DNA of 64,000 bases, from positions 128,315 to 192,314 of the forward strand of contig BGOS01000003.1 of the NCBI GenBank assembly GCA_003569365.1, written 5' to 3'. Numbering within the stretch: position 1 is the first letter of the stretch; each line of letters starts with the position of its first letter. The DNA is from Anaerolineaceae bacterium. Its GTDB lineage: Bacteria; Chloroflexota; Anaerolineae; Anaerolineales; UBA11657. Under the pieces are notes generated by a model that worked only from the letters and a program-made list of their open reading frames with translations, was not told where the DNA came from and searched no databases. The translations under genes and the position numbers were made by a program. Shown here in pieces: positions 17,638-26,799 of this stretch.

Positions 17638-18819
17638 TTGAGGTCAACCCGCAGCACTCCGGGTGCGCTCCGTGTGCAAGGTTTTGGCACTTCAATCTTT
17701 ACGGAGATGACGCTGCTGGCGCGCGAGTGTGGTGCGATCAACCTTGCGCAGGGCTTCCCGGATTTTGACGGCCCATTGGAAGTGCAGGCCGCAGCGCTTG
17801 AGGCGTTGCGCTCCGGCGACAACCAGTACGCGGTGTCTCACGGGCAGCTTGATTTGCGCACTGCGGTAGCCGAGCACGCGCTGCGGTTTTATGGGCAGCA
17901 AGTGGACGGCAATTCCGAGGTGACTGTTACCAGTGGCGCCACCGAGGCAATTTTTGCTGCCTTGCAAGCACTTGTTGATCCTGGCGACGAGGTAATTGTT
18001 TTCGAGCCTTTCTACGACAGCTACGTGCCGAGTGTGGTGATGGCCGGGGGCGTGGCGCGCAGTGTGGCCTTGCGACCGCCGGCTTGGAACTTTGACCCGC
18101 AAGAACTTGCGCAAGCGTTTAACACGCGCACGCGCGCAATCCTCATCAACACTCCCCACAACCCCACGGGAAAAGTATTCTCGCAAGCCGAGCTTGAGTG
18201 CATCGCTGCTTTGTGCAGGGAGTGGAATGTGCTTGCGCTTGTGGATGAAGTGTACGAGCACCTTACCTATGATGGTGTGGCACATGTCCGGCTGGCGCAG
18301 CTGGCTGGTATGCGCGAGCGCACGCTGACTATCAGCAGTGCCGGCAAGACTTTTAGTTACACGGGCTGGAAGATTGGCTGGGTGATCGCACCACCGGCGT
18401 TGACCGCGGCGGTGCGCAGCGCGCACCAGTTCATCACCTTCTCCACGGCAACTCCGCTGCAGCATGCGGCGGCTGCCGGATTGCGGCTGCCCGACAGCTA
18501 TTTCTCTACGCTGGCGCACGAGTATTTGGAGAAGCGTAACTTTCTTGCGGGTGTGTTGCAGCGCGCGGGCCTGGGCGTGTTGGATTGCGCCGGCACATAT
18601 TTTTTGATGGCTGATATTGCCGCGCGTGGGTTTGCAGACGACGTAGAGTTCTGCCGCTTTCTCACGCGCAATGTGGGCGTGGCTGCGGTTCCACCTTCCG
18701 CGTTTTTCTCCGATGCTAACAAAGCATTAGGCAAGCGCTATGCGCGCTTCTCATTCTGCAAGAAAATGGCAACGCTGCAGCTGGCGGCGGAGCGCCTTGA
18801 GCAGCCGTGGAAACCGTAG
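17638..18819 (+). CDS. PLP-dependent class I/II aminotransferase
   Basis: A 393-residue fold-type I aminotransferase close to methionine aminotransferase YbdL and kynurenine-oxoglutarate transaminases. Motifs in order: INLAQGFPDFDGP, NQYAVSHGQLDLR, TVTSGATEAIFAAL, VFEPFYDSY, LINTPHNPTGKVF, LVDEVYEHL, and the PLP-binding lysine in SSAGKTFSYTGWKIGW. It would transaminate aromatic or sulfur amino acids with 2-oxo acids. The TTG at 17638 is proposed as start, with GAGG 8 nt upstream and just after the yedK stop; a GTG at 17674 would be slightly short. The stop overlaps the next gene by 13 nt, so translation is probably coupled. Confidence 0.85.
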   Translation: MRSTRSTPGALRVQGFGTSIFTEMTLLARECGAINLAQGFPDFDGPLEVQAAALEALRSGDNQYAVSHGQLDLRTAVAEHALRFYGQQVDGNSEVTVTSGATEAIFAALQALVDPGDEVIVFEPFYDSYVPSVVMAGGVARSVALRPPAWNFDPQELAQAFNTRTRAILINTPHNPTGKVFSQAELECIAALCREWNVLALVDEVYEHLTYDGVAHVRLAQLAGMRERTLTISSAGKTFSYTGWKIGWVIAPPALTAAVRSAHQFITFSTATPLQHAAAAGLRLPDSYFSTLAHEYLEKRNFLAGVLQRAGLGVLDCAGTYFLMADIAARGFADDVEFCRFLTRNVGVAAVPPSAFFSDANKALGKRYARFSFCKKMATLQLAAERLEQPWKP

Positions 18820-19178
18820 TGCTTTGCGTTGCGCCGGGCGTAGCGCGGGATGTGATTGATTTTCTTGAGCAGCAGTTTTATGGTCGCGGTTGGGCACCGT
18901 TGGTGTTACCCGCCACAGAGGTTGCGCCGGAAAATCTAAAGGGCGTGCTTGCACTTGTGGCATACACGGCGGATTGGCCGGTTGAAATGTTGGAGCCGTG
19001 GTTGGCTGCCCTGCGGGCGGCGGCTGGTCCGCGTAAGCGCTTGCTGGCTTTGCTGCCGCGTGCGCCACATATGTATTCAGCTGAGATCCAGTCGTTGTGG
19101 AGTGCCGCTTTAGGTGGCGGTTATAGCACTGCGGATGCCATCTCGATAATTGATGACTTCGTTGCCGGCCGCGCCTAA
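18807..19178 (+). CDS. Hypothetical protein between aminotransferase and ATP-grasp genes
   Basis: A 123-residue soluble protein with no recognised family. It begins METVVLCVAPGVARDVIDFL and has alternating hydrophobic strands and helices (VLALVAYTADWPVEMLEPW, RLLALLPRAPH), suggesting a small alpha/beta fold. The GTG start lies inside the aminotransferase stop region (13-nt overlap) and its own end overlaps the ATP-grasp gene by 26 nt from the ATG at 19153. This tight nesting says that the three products are made together, but gives no direct function. No catalytic motif is visible. Confidence 0.65.
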   Translation: METVVLCVAPGVARDVIDFLEQQFYGRGWAPLVLPATEVAPENLKGVLALVAYTADWPVEMLEPWLAALRAAAGPRKRLLALLPRAPHMYSAEIQSLWSAALGGGYSTADAISIIDDFVAGRA

Positions 19179-20421
19179 CGGACAGCCGCGGCCGGTTGTG
19201 TTGCTGCTGGCAACCGCCAACACCTACCGGTCGCAGTCGTTTTCCGTCGCAGCAAAAAAGCTGGGGATTGAAATTTTGTGGGGATTGGACATGCCCGCCG
19301 CATTGTGCAGTGGCTGGCCAAATGTTGTGCCCTTGGAATTACGGGATCCTGCCGCAGCCGCTGCTGAAATCGTTCTGCTTGCAGAGCGCCGCGGTTTGAG
19401 CGCGGTGCTTGCCCTTGATGATGCTGCAAGCTTGGCGGCGGCCGATGCGTGCGCGCGCTTGGCGCTGGCGCACAATGCGCCTGCGGCGGCGTTGGCTGCG
19501 CGCGACAAACTTGTGATGCGCCAGTGCCTGCGGGCTGCTGGCGTGCCCGGTCCAAACTTCAGTGCGCATGGCCTTCATACTGATGCGGCTGCACTCGCTG
19601 AGCGCGTGAGCTATCCATGTGTGCTCAAGCCGACGCTGCTGAATGGGAGTCGCGGCGTCATCCGCGCCAATACTGCGGCGGAGTTTGTGGCTGCATGGGC
19701 GCGTGTGCGCGCAATTGTGCTGGGCGCGGCAGGCACACAAATTCTTGTAGAAGACTATATGCCGGGCGCTGAGGTGGCGGTGGAGTGCCTGCTAACAACC
19801 GCCGGCTTGCAGGTGATTGCGGTGTTTGACAAACCGGATGCACTGCATGGCCCGTTTTTTGAGGAGACGATCTATGTAACACCGTCGCGGCTATCCGATG
19901 CGGTGCTGGCAGAGATTGCGGCTGTGACCGCGCACGCAGCAGCTGCGCTTGGGTTGCGCACGGGTCCGCTGCACGCTGAGCTGCGCATCAATGCAGCAGG
20001 TGTATGGCCGCTGGAGTTGAACGCGCGCTCGATTGGCGGGCGATGCTCCAGTACTGTGCGGCTGGATTCTGGTGTGGCTTTAGAGGAGTTGATTCTGCTG
20101 CAAGCCGTGGGCCTCCCGCTGCCGCAGATTCTGCGGGAGCCGGGCAGTCGCGGCGTGATGATGATTCCGATTCCGGCTGATGGGTTGCTGCGCGAAGTGC
20201 GCGGTTTGGATGCCGCGCGGGCTGTTGCCGGTGTGGATGAGGTGGACATTAGCGCGCGGCTGCATTACCCGCTCGTGCGCTTGCCGGAAGGCGACGGTTA
20301 TTTAGGATTTATATTGGCGCACGCTGACACGCCGGCAGCAGTTGAGCAAGCGTTGCGGGCTGCTCACCGCTATCTGGATTTTGTGGTTGAGCCGCACATC
20401 CCGCTGCTTGCAAATCGATAG
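19153..20421 (+). CDS. ATP-grasp domain ligase
   Basis: A 422-residue ATP-grasp protein. The N-terminal part (1-100) is a Rossmann-like pre-ATP-grasp domain starting VVLLLATANTYRSQSF. The central fold has VLKPTLLNGSRGVIR (ATP-binding Lys and Gly-rich loop), ILVEDYMPGAEVAVECLL and the metal-binding LHAELRINAAGVWPLELNARSIGG (about residues 275-298). A C-terminal domain of about 100 residues with VEVD-like strands resembles the LAL_C2 domain of L-amino acid ligases. An ATP-dependent carboxylate-amine ligation is expected, forming an acyl-phosphate intermediate; substrates are unknown. The aminotransferase two genes upstream hints at amino-acid chemistry. The ATG at 19153 is used; a TTG precedes it. 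Confidence 0.8.
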   Translation: MTSLPAAPNGQPRPVVLLLATANTYRSQSFSVAAKKLGIEILWGLDMPAALCSGWPNVVPLELRDPAAAAAEIVLLAERRGLSAVLALDDAASLAAADACARLALAHNAPAAALAARDKLVMRQCLRAAGVPGPNFSAHGLHTDAAALAERVSYPCVLKPTLLNGSRGVIRANTAAEFVAAWARVRAIVLGAAGTQILVEDYMPGAEVAVECLLTTAGLQVIAVFDKPDALHGPFFEETIYVTPSRLSDAVLAEIAAVTAHAAAALGLRTGPLHAELRINAAGVWPLELNARSIGGRCSSTVRLDSGVALEELILLQAVGLPLPQILREPGSRGVMMIPIPADGLLREVRGLDAARAVAGVDEVDISARLHYPLVRLPEGDGYLGFILAHADTPAAVEQALRAAHRYLDFVVEPHIPLLANR

Positions 20422-20469
20422 AACGGCGCCGGGGCTGCGCCAAACTAATTTGTGGTGCGTGATGCGGGT

Positions 20470-20805
20470 TTACTTGCGTTCGGGAGCTCCCTTGCTCGGA
20501 GCCCCTTTGGCTGACGGCGCGCCTTTTCCCGTGCCCTCACCTTCAGGTACCCAGTCTTCTGGCAGGCGGGCGCCTTCGCCAAATAAAAACTTGTCCAACT
20601 CTTCCATCAGCGTTTTGGTCGCTTCCGGGTCCGCAAGGTTTAGTCCGTAGTGATTGATGATCACTGTGGATTGGGCTTTCCACATATCCCAGCCCTGCTG
20701 TGAAATATTTTCAAAGATGCGCTGTCCGAGTGCGCCTGGAAATGGTGGACGCGCCATTCCCGGCAATGGTTTTCCGGTCTTCACACAATTAACGATTTGA
20801 GTCAT
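20470..20805 (-). CDS. yggX: YggX-like Fe(2+)-trafficking protein
   Basis: A 111-residue protein. Residues 1-90 match the oxidative-damage-protection/Fe(2+)-trafficking family: Cys7 in IVNCVKTG, PFPGALGQRIFENISQQGWDMWKAQSTVIINHYGLNL, and the C-terminal LFGEGARLPEDWVPEG. The family protects iron-sulfur clusters from oxidation and may carry iron in the cytoplasm. The last 20 residues are a low-complexity GKGAPSAKGAPSKGAP tail, absent from the proteobacterial proteins. The start overlaps the divergent formyltransferase start at 20797. The family is best known in Proteobacteria, so transfer is possible. Confidence 0.85.
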   Translation of the reverse strand: MTQIVNCVKTGKPLPGMARPPFPGALGQRIFENISQQGWDMWKAQSTVIINHYGLNLADPEATKTLMEELDKFLFGEGARLPEDWVPEGEGTGKGAPSAKGAPSKGAPERK

Positions 20806-21657
20806 ATTCCACGTCCCCTTTCAGTGCTTTATTTTGGCATGCAGGGAGCATTTTCGGTGCCGCCTTTGCGTGCCTTACTTGCCGCAGGCCACAGTGTAGT
20901 CGGTGTCGTAGTGCCTGAATGGCAGGTTGGTACTGGCGCCGCGGCTCCGCCTGCTGTCAATCCCGCTTTTATTTTGCACCGGGATGATACCATCTTCGGA
21001 ATCGCGGAGCAATCCGCTATACCAATCATATCTTTTCAATCGCACGGTAATCTTCCGGTTTGCGATGTGTTGGTGGTCGCATGTTTCAATCGGCGCATTC
21101 CGCCGACGGTGCGGGCGTTGGCCAGGCGGGCTGCGATAAATCTGCACCCGTCGCGATTGCCGGAGTTCCGCGGTCCGGCGCCGTTGTTTTGGCAGCTGCG
21201 AGCCGGGCTTCGATCTGTGGGCGTCTCGTTGCACCACGTGACGGATGAGCTTGACGGTGGACCGTTGCTGGGGCAGTGCAGCGTGCCCCTGCCGGAGGGG
21301 GCAGGCGGCCGGCAGCTGGACACACTGCTGGCTGCAGCAGGCAGTGCACTATTAGTGGACGCGCTTGCGCGTGGCGATTTTGAAGCTGTTCCACAGGCGG
21401 GTGAAACGAGCCGACAAGGTTGGCCGGCTGCAGCAGACTGGCTTGTGCCATGTGAGTGGCAGGTGTTGCGTGCGTTCAACTTTATGCGTGGCACCGATGA
21501 TTGGGGCGGTGTTTACACTGTGGCTGCTGCTGCGCGACCCTTGGCAGTGCGCACAGCATTGGGTTATCGCTTGGGGAGCGCGGAGCTGGGCGTGGTGCGG
21601 GAAGTGGCCGGCGCATTGGAAATCGGTTTTGCCGATGGCTGGCTGACGGTTATCTAA
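20797..21657 (+). CDS. Formyltransferase-family protein (Fmt-like)
   Basis: A protein of 277-286 residues related to methionyl-tRNA formyltransferase. It has the N-terminal LYFGMQGAFSVPPLRALL strand, LVVACFNRRIPPTVRALA, and the catalytic block NLHPSRLPEFRGPAPLFWQL with N and H, then HHVTDELDGGPLLGQ with the catalytic Asp. The C-terminal region is short and resembles the Fmt C-domain only loosely. It could be the initiator formyltransferase or another folate-dependent formyltransferase. The TTG at 20797 overlaps the divergent yggX start; a GTG at 20824 (MLYFGMQG) is equally plausible, since neither has a good ribosome binding site. Confidence 0.75.
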   Translation: MSHIPRPLSVLYFGMQGAFSVPPLRALLAAGHSVVGVVVPEWQVGTGAAAPPAVNPAFILHRDDTIFGIAEQSAIPIISFQSHGNLPVCDVLVVACFNRRIPPTVRALARRAAINLHPSRLPEFRGPAPLFWQLRAGLRSVGVSLHHVTDELDGGPLLGQCSVPLPEGAGGRQLDTLLAAAGSALLVDALARGDFEAVPQAGETSRQGWPAAADWLVPCEWQVLRAFNFMRGTDDWGGVYTVAAAARPLAVRTALGYRLGSAELGVVREVAGALEIGFADGWLTVI

Positions 21658-21684
21658 TAATTTGATTGGGAGACATTGAGGAAT

Positions 21685-22413
21685 ATGCAACTGTATTTAA
21701 TTCGGCACGGCCAGTCCACAAACAATGCACTTTGGGATGCAAGTCATTCCGAAGTGGGGCGTGTGGTTGACCCCGCATTGACGGCGCTTGGCCGGCAGCA
21801 AGCTATTGCGGCCGGCGCCTACCTTGCTGCGTCAAACGGCCCTTCCGGGAACAGCGAGCGTGATCCGCAAAACCGCACCGGTTTTGGTTTGACACATTTG
21901 TATTGCAGCTTTATGGACCGCGCAATCAACACTGGCCTTGAGATCAGCCGGGCAGTTGGCTTGCCGCTGGTGGCGTGGACTGAAGCGCATGAGGGCGGCG
22001 GATTGTATGCGGTTGACGCGACGAGTGGCGCGGTGGTGGGCGTCCCGGGCGGCAATCGCGAATACTTTGCAACACGCTACCCGGAGCTCGCGCTGCCCGA
22101 TGAGCTTGGCGCTGCCGGTTGGTACATCGGTGGCTATGAGGATGCGGATGGCTTGCGCGCGCGGATTGCTTTCTTTCGGCAGCAGTTGGCAGAGCGGCAC
22201 GCCGGTACCAGCGACCGGGTGGGGCTGGTCACGCACGGCGATTTTTACCATCACCTTTTGGCGGCAATTCTAAACATCCCTCCCGCTGACGGTAGTAACG
22301 GTTGGTTCTATTTAAATAATTTAGGAATTAGCCGGTTGGATTTTAGAGCGCAAGGGCTGCGCGTAATGTATTTGAACCGGGCTGATTATCTGCCGGCTTC
22401 ACTTGTTACTTGA
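21685..22413 (+). CDS. Histidine phosphatase family protein
   Basis: A 242-residue phosphoglycerate-mutase-like phosphatase. LIRHGQSTNNAL (about residues 4-15) holds the phospho-acceptor His and the Arg pair, TALGRQQAIAAGAYL the second Arg, LYCSFMDRAINTGLEIS the substrate region, WTEAHEGGG an acidic segment, and VGLVTHGDFYHHLLA the second catalytic His. It should hydrolyse a phosphomonoester, substrate unknown. The ATG at 21685 is used; a TTG at 21676 is also possible. The last 15 nt overlap the convergent metal ATPase gene. Confidence 0.85.
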   Translation: MQLYLIRHGQSTNNALWDASHSEVGRVVDPALTALGRQQAIAAGAYLAASNGPSGNSERDPQNRTGFGLTHLYCSFMDRAINTGLEISRAVGLPLVAWTEAHEGGGLYAVDATSGAVVGVPGGNREYFATRYPELALPDELGAAGWYIGGYEDADGLRARIAFFRQQLAERHAGTSDRVGLVTHGDFYHHLLAAILNIPPADGSNGWFYLNNLGISRLDFRAQGLRVMYLNRADYLPASLVT

Positions 22414-24877
22414 GGGCGCGCTGCCTGTAGCAGGCTTCGGGCGGAAGCCGAGCAGCCGCAGCCCGTTCAAGACAACCAGCACTGAGCCGCCTTCGTGCCC
22501 CACAACTGCGTAGGGCAGTTTCAAATCAAGTGAAAAGATTGATGCCACCATCGCAGCAATCATCGCCAGCGCGAACCCGAGATTGACCAGCAGCGTGCGG
22601 CGGGCGGAGCGGCCGAGGGCGATGACATAAGGCAGGTTCAGCAGGTCATCAGCCATCAGCACCACGTCTGCCGTTTCGAGCGCAACGTCGGTGCCTGCAC
22701 CACCCATTGCAATTCCGAGGCTGCTGGCGGCGAGGGCCGGCGCGTCGTTCACTCCGTCGCCGACCATTGCCACCTTAACGTACTGGCGCTTGAGCTGCTG
22801 GAGAGTGCGCATTTTGTCAGTGGGCAACAGCCCGGCGTGGTATTCGTCCACGCCGGTTTGTTGCGCGATGCTGCGGGCTACATGTTCGTTGTCGCCGGTC
22901 AGCATAATCACGCGCTCCACGCCGAGCTGCCGCAGTTGGCGGACAGCGGCCGCAGCTGTCGGGCGCAGGGTATCGGCGTAAGCCAGGACTGCCAAAATGT
23001 CGCTACCGTGCTTGAGCAGCACTGCAGTGTGCCCGCTTTGTTCCAGTTGGTCCACTGCCTGCAGGGCACCTGCGTCCGCGTTTTCGATGTAGCGCGAGTT
23101 GCCGATTTGCACTTCGCTGCCGGCGACCGTGGCGCGCACCCCGCGGCCGGGCACGGAATGAAAATCGGTTGCACTAAGGGGGCGGATTTGCTGCGCGCGG
23201 GCAGCGCGCAATGTTGCCTGCGCCAGCGGATGCTCAGAAAACTCGTGCACACCGGCCGCGAGCGCGAGCACTTGGTCGGTCGTCCATTGCTCACTGGCGT
23301 GCGCCAATATCTGCACCCGCGCGAGGCGCAGCTGGCCGGTGGTTAGTGTGCCGGTTTTGTCAATTGCCACCGCCCGAATGGTGGCGGCTTCCTCCACGTG
23401 GGCGCCACCCTTGAAGAGTACACCGCGGCGCGCTGCATTTGCAATTGCGGAGAGAAATGGTGGCCGGTGTGCTGATAACCAGTGCGCAGGGCGAGGCTGC
23501 CACCATCACGGTGATGGCGCGGCTAAACGCAGCTTGAAACGATATTCCGCCGAGGAGCGGCGGAAGCACAATCAGCGCAGCGGTTGCCGCAATCACCACG
23601 ACTGCGTAGCGCTGCTCGAATGCGTCGATCAGGCGTTGGGTGGGCGCCTTCTCGCTTTGGGCTTGCTCAACGTGGCGGATGAGGCGCGCCAATGTGGAGT
23701 CTGCAGCTGCGCGGCCAACACGCACAAGCAGCGTGCCGTCGATGTTGATTGATCCAGCCAGCACAGCATCGTCCCGGCGCTTGTTTTTTGGCAGCGCTTC
23801 CCCGGTGAGTGAAGCTTCGTTGACGCTGCTTTCGCCCTCGATGACCACGCCGTCCAACGGTACGTGCGCTCCCGGGAGAATGCGAATGTGCGCGCCCACG
23901 GCAACTTGTTCCACCAGCATTTCCTGGGTGCCGGCGGGCGTGACCACGAGCGCCTTGTTGGGCCGCAATCGAATCAGAGCTTCGACCGCGGTTTTCGTGC
24001 GTCCGAAGGAGTAGGATTGCATTGCATTTGAGAGCGAGAATAAAAAGAGCAGCAGCCCGCCTTCGAAGGGCTGTCCCACAGCTGCAGCGCCACAGGCTGC
24101 AAGCACCATCAATAAATCGATCTCGATTACGCCACGGCGCAGTGCTTGCAGGCTTGCGCGCAGGCCGAAGTAGCCGCCCGCAACATATGCTGCGATGTAA
24201 GCGGCAAACATTAGCGCCGGTGGCCCGGCCCAATTGCCTGCGGCCCACCCGGTCAGCATTCCCAAAAGAGTTATGCCGGCCAGCCAGAATTCAATCGTTA
24301 CGGTGGAAGTCTGCAGCCCGTCCGATGTGGTGGCGGTTAGGGGGCGCACGCGTGCGCCAATTCGGCGCAGTGCGGATAGCAGGCCGCTGTCTGACAGCTG
24401 CGTTTGGTCGAACGTAACGGTCAGTGCGCCTCCCAGATAGCTGGCGGTGGCACGGCGCACGCCGGGCAGTGCCTGGACACTGCGCTCCAACCGGAGGCTG
24501 CAGCTTTCGCACAGGCGGCCGCCTTCGCGGTTTAGATGCAGGGTGCAAGTTTGCCAGCGGTCGTGGAATTCGCCAGTTGCGTCTCGCGCAAGTTTTTCAA
24601 CCTGCGCATCTGTGATTAACTGGGGGTCGTAGGTATAGACAACCGCGGAGCGCGTTGGGTCGAGTGCCACTGTGGAGATTCCACGCTGCGTGACGCTGGG
24701 TTGCTCTACCGCGGCAATACAGAGTTCGGTTGCTGCGGGAGTTGCCGCGGCTGCGGGTTTAGGGTTGGATTCGTCCTTCAATTTTCGTGCTGCTCGGGCC
24801 GTGCGGACTGGTCTTGCAGGATGACCACTTGTCAGGAATCGTAGTTTATCACGGGGAAGCGTGATACACTCAGGCAT
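22399..24877 (-). pseudogene. P1B-type heavy-metal ATPase, frameshifted
   Basis: Two minus-strand frames make one metal-transporting ATPase. The N-terminal part has two ferredoxin-like HMA-type domains (the second with CESCSLRLE), membrane helices, the actuator VNEASLTGEALPK, and the metal-site motif SPC in AASPCALVISTPAT. The C-terminal part has AIDKTGTLTTGQL (phosphorylated Asp), MLTGDNEHVARSIA, VGDGVNDAPALA and the last-helix HEGGSVLVVLNGLRLL. SPC plus HEGG is typical of P1B-4 pumps (Co/Zn/Fe export). The frames join if one T is removed from a TTT run (AAA at 23455-23457 on the plus strand), restoring STPATILSAIANAARRGVLFKGG. Start uncertain: ATG at 24877 or TTG at 24781. A sequencing error is plausible because both halves are intact. 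Confidence 0.85.
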
Positions 24878-24910
24878 CAGGGACCCCGGCTCTTGTCGGG
24901 GTCTTTTCTT
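24842..24910 (+). promoter_or_regulatory. typA promoter region and leader terminator-like hairpin
   Basis: An inverted repeat TATCACG-GGGAAG-CGTGATA (24847-24866) overlaps a candidate -10 TACACT (24865-24870). Downstream GACCCCG (24882-24888) pairs with CGGGGTC (24897-24903), followed by TTTTCTT, an intrinsic-terminator shape only 19 nt before the typA ATG. No plus-strand gene lies upstream that would need it, so it may attenuate typA itself. The same bases may also encode the start of the divergent metal ATPase. Confidence 0.5.
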
Positions 24911-24928
24911 GTAAGGTACCCAACCATC

Positions 24929-26785
24929 ATGAAAGAGCTTCGGCGCGATCTGCGCAACATTGCAATCATTGCCCACGTTGACCACGGCAAGACGACTTTG
25001 CTGGACGGCCTGCTGCGCCAGGCGCGTGTGTTCCGCGCCAACCAGCAGGTGGTTGAACGGGTGATGGACTCGAATGACTTGGAGCGCGAACGCGGCATCA
25101 CCATCTTGGCCAAGAATACGGCGGTGGTTGTGCCCGATGCACATACCGGTATGCAGGTCAAGATCAACATTGTGGACACACCGGGACACGCGGACTTCGG
25201 GGGCGAGGTGGAACGCGTGCTCAACATGGTGGATGGTGTCATTCTGCTGGTGGATGCTGCGGAGGGACCAATGCCGCAAACGCGGTTTGTGTTGCGCAAG
25301 GCGCTTGAGCTGCGCCACCATGCAATTGTGGTGATCAACAAAGTGGATCGCAGGGATGCGGACCCGGCGCGGGCGCTGAACAAAACTTTTGATTTGTTCG
25401 TAGAACTGGGCGCAACCGATGAACAGGCAGACTTTCCGGTGGTGTATTGTGACGGCTTGACGGGACGGGCAGGCAATACCGCCGATTTGGGCCCGGACCT
25501 GCAGCCATTATTCGAATCGATTTTGCGCAATGTGCCGCCGCCGATGGTGGATGTGGATGCGCCTTTTCAAATGCTGGTCACCGCGCTGGGCTACGATCAG
25601 TACCGTGGCACAACTGCGGTGGGGCGGATATCTGCCGGCAAGGTGCGCGCTGGTGATGTGTTGGCGCGCTTTGCATTGTCTGGCGAGATGATGCGTGAAA
25701 CGGCGCAGTACTTGTATGTTTTTCAAGGATTGGATCGGATTGAAGTAGCCGAAGCGTCGGCGGGCGACATAGCGGCAATTGCCGGCTTGGAAGCAGTGGG
25801 CATCGGCGAGACGCTGGCCGATGTTGATAACCCTGTAGCGCTGCCGGTGATCCGGGTGGAAGAGCCCACGGTGCGCATGACCTTTGGCGTCAACACCTCG
25901 CCCTTTACCGGGCGCGAAGGCAAGTGGGGCACATCGCGAAAGTTGCGCGAGCGCTTGTTTGCGGAGATCCGCCACAATGTGGCGCTGCGTGTGGAGGAGA
26001 CTGATGCTGCTGACCGCTTTATCGTGGCCGGCCGCGGCGAGTTGCATCTTGCAATTTTGATTGAGACCATGCGCCGTGAAGGTTATGAGTTTGAAGTTTC
26101 GCGCCCCGAAGTTATTTTCAGGCTGGATGAGGACGGGCGGCAGTTGGAGCCCTATGAAGAGCTGCATGTGGACACCACACCGGAAACTGTCGGGGCTGTG
26201 GTGGAGATGCTTGGCACGCGGCGTGGCAAGCTAGTGGATATGGCCGACAACGGCCGTGGCCTTGTGCACTTTAAATATGTGGTGCCGACGCGCGGCCTGA
26301 TTGGATTACGGCATCAACTCCTCAGTGCCACCCGCGGGCTTGGCGTGATGAATTCATTGTTCCATGATTACGCGGCGATGGCCGGGGTAATTGCAAGCCG
26401 TGAGTCCGGCTCTTTGGTGGCGTGGGAGGCAGGCGACACCAACACTTACGGATTGCGTGCGGTTGAGGAGCGCGGGACGCTGTTCATGGGTGCGGGTGTG
26501 TCCGTGTATGAGGGCATGGTGGTGGGCGAGCACCAACGCGGCGGTGACTTGGCGGTTAACGTTTGCAAAAAGAAGCACTTGACCAATATGCGGGCCTCCA
26601 ACAAAGATATGGAAATCCGCCTGACCACGCCGCGCGAAATGAGCCTTGACGAGTGCATTGAATATCTGAGTGATGACGAGCTGCTGGAAGTGACACCGGA
26701 CAGCTTGCGGATTCGCAAGCGGGTGCTCGACACCGAAGAGCGCACCAAGTCGCAATCGCGGGCGCGAAAGAAGGCTCACGCCTAA
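24929..26785 (+). CDS. typA: Ribosome-associated translational GTPase TypA/BipA
   Basis: TypA (BipA) is an EF-G-like GTPase that helps 50S assembly and translation under stress. The 618-residue protein starts [29 protein letters not shown] (G1), with RGITI (G2), [16 protein letters not shown] (G3), [10 protein letters not shown] (G4), then the beta-barrel domain, the two alpha/beta EF-G-like domains ([20 protein letters not shown]), [16 protein letters not shown], and the BipA-specific C-terminal region ([32 protein letters not shown]). The ATG at 24929 is chosen as it gives the canonical N-terminus; an upstream in-frame GTG-like start at 24893 would lie inside the leader hairpin. The next gene begins 14 nt after its stop. 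Confidence 0.96.
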   Translation: MKELRRDLRNIAIIAHVDHGKTTLLDGLLRQARVFRANQQVVERVMDSNDLERERGITILAKNTAVVVPDAHTGMQVKINIVDTPGHADFGGEVERVLNMVDGVILLVDAAEGPMPQTRFVLRKALELRHHAIVVINKVDRRDADPARALNKTFDLFVELGATDEQADFPVVYCDGLTGRAGNTADLGPDLQPLFESILRNVPPPMVDVDAPFQMLVTALGYDQYRGTTAVGRISAGKVRAGDVLARFALSGEMMRETAQYLYVFQGLDRIEVAEASAGDIAAIAGLEAVGIGETLADVDNPVALPVIRVEEPTVRMTFGVNTSPFTGREGKWGTSRKLRERLFAEIRHNVALRVEETDAADRFIVAGRGELHLAILIETMRREGYEFEVSRPEVIFRLDEDGRQLEPYEELHVDTTPETVGAVVEMLGTRRGKLVDMADNGRGLVHFKYVVPTRGLIGLRHQLLSATRGLGVMNSLFHDYAAMAGVIASRESGSLVAWEAGDTNTYGLRAVEERGTLFMGAGVSVYEGMVVGEHQRGGDLAVNVCKKKHLTNMRASNKDMEIRLTTPREMSLDECIEYLSDDELLEVTPDSLRIRKRVLDTEERTKSQSRARKKAHA

Positions 26786-26799
26786 GGCGGCTGCAGTAA

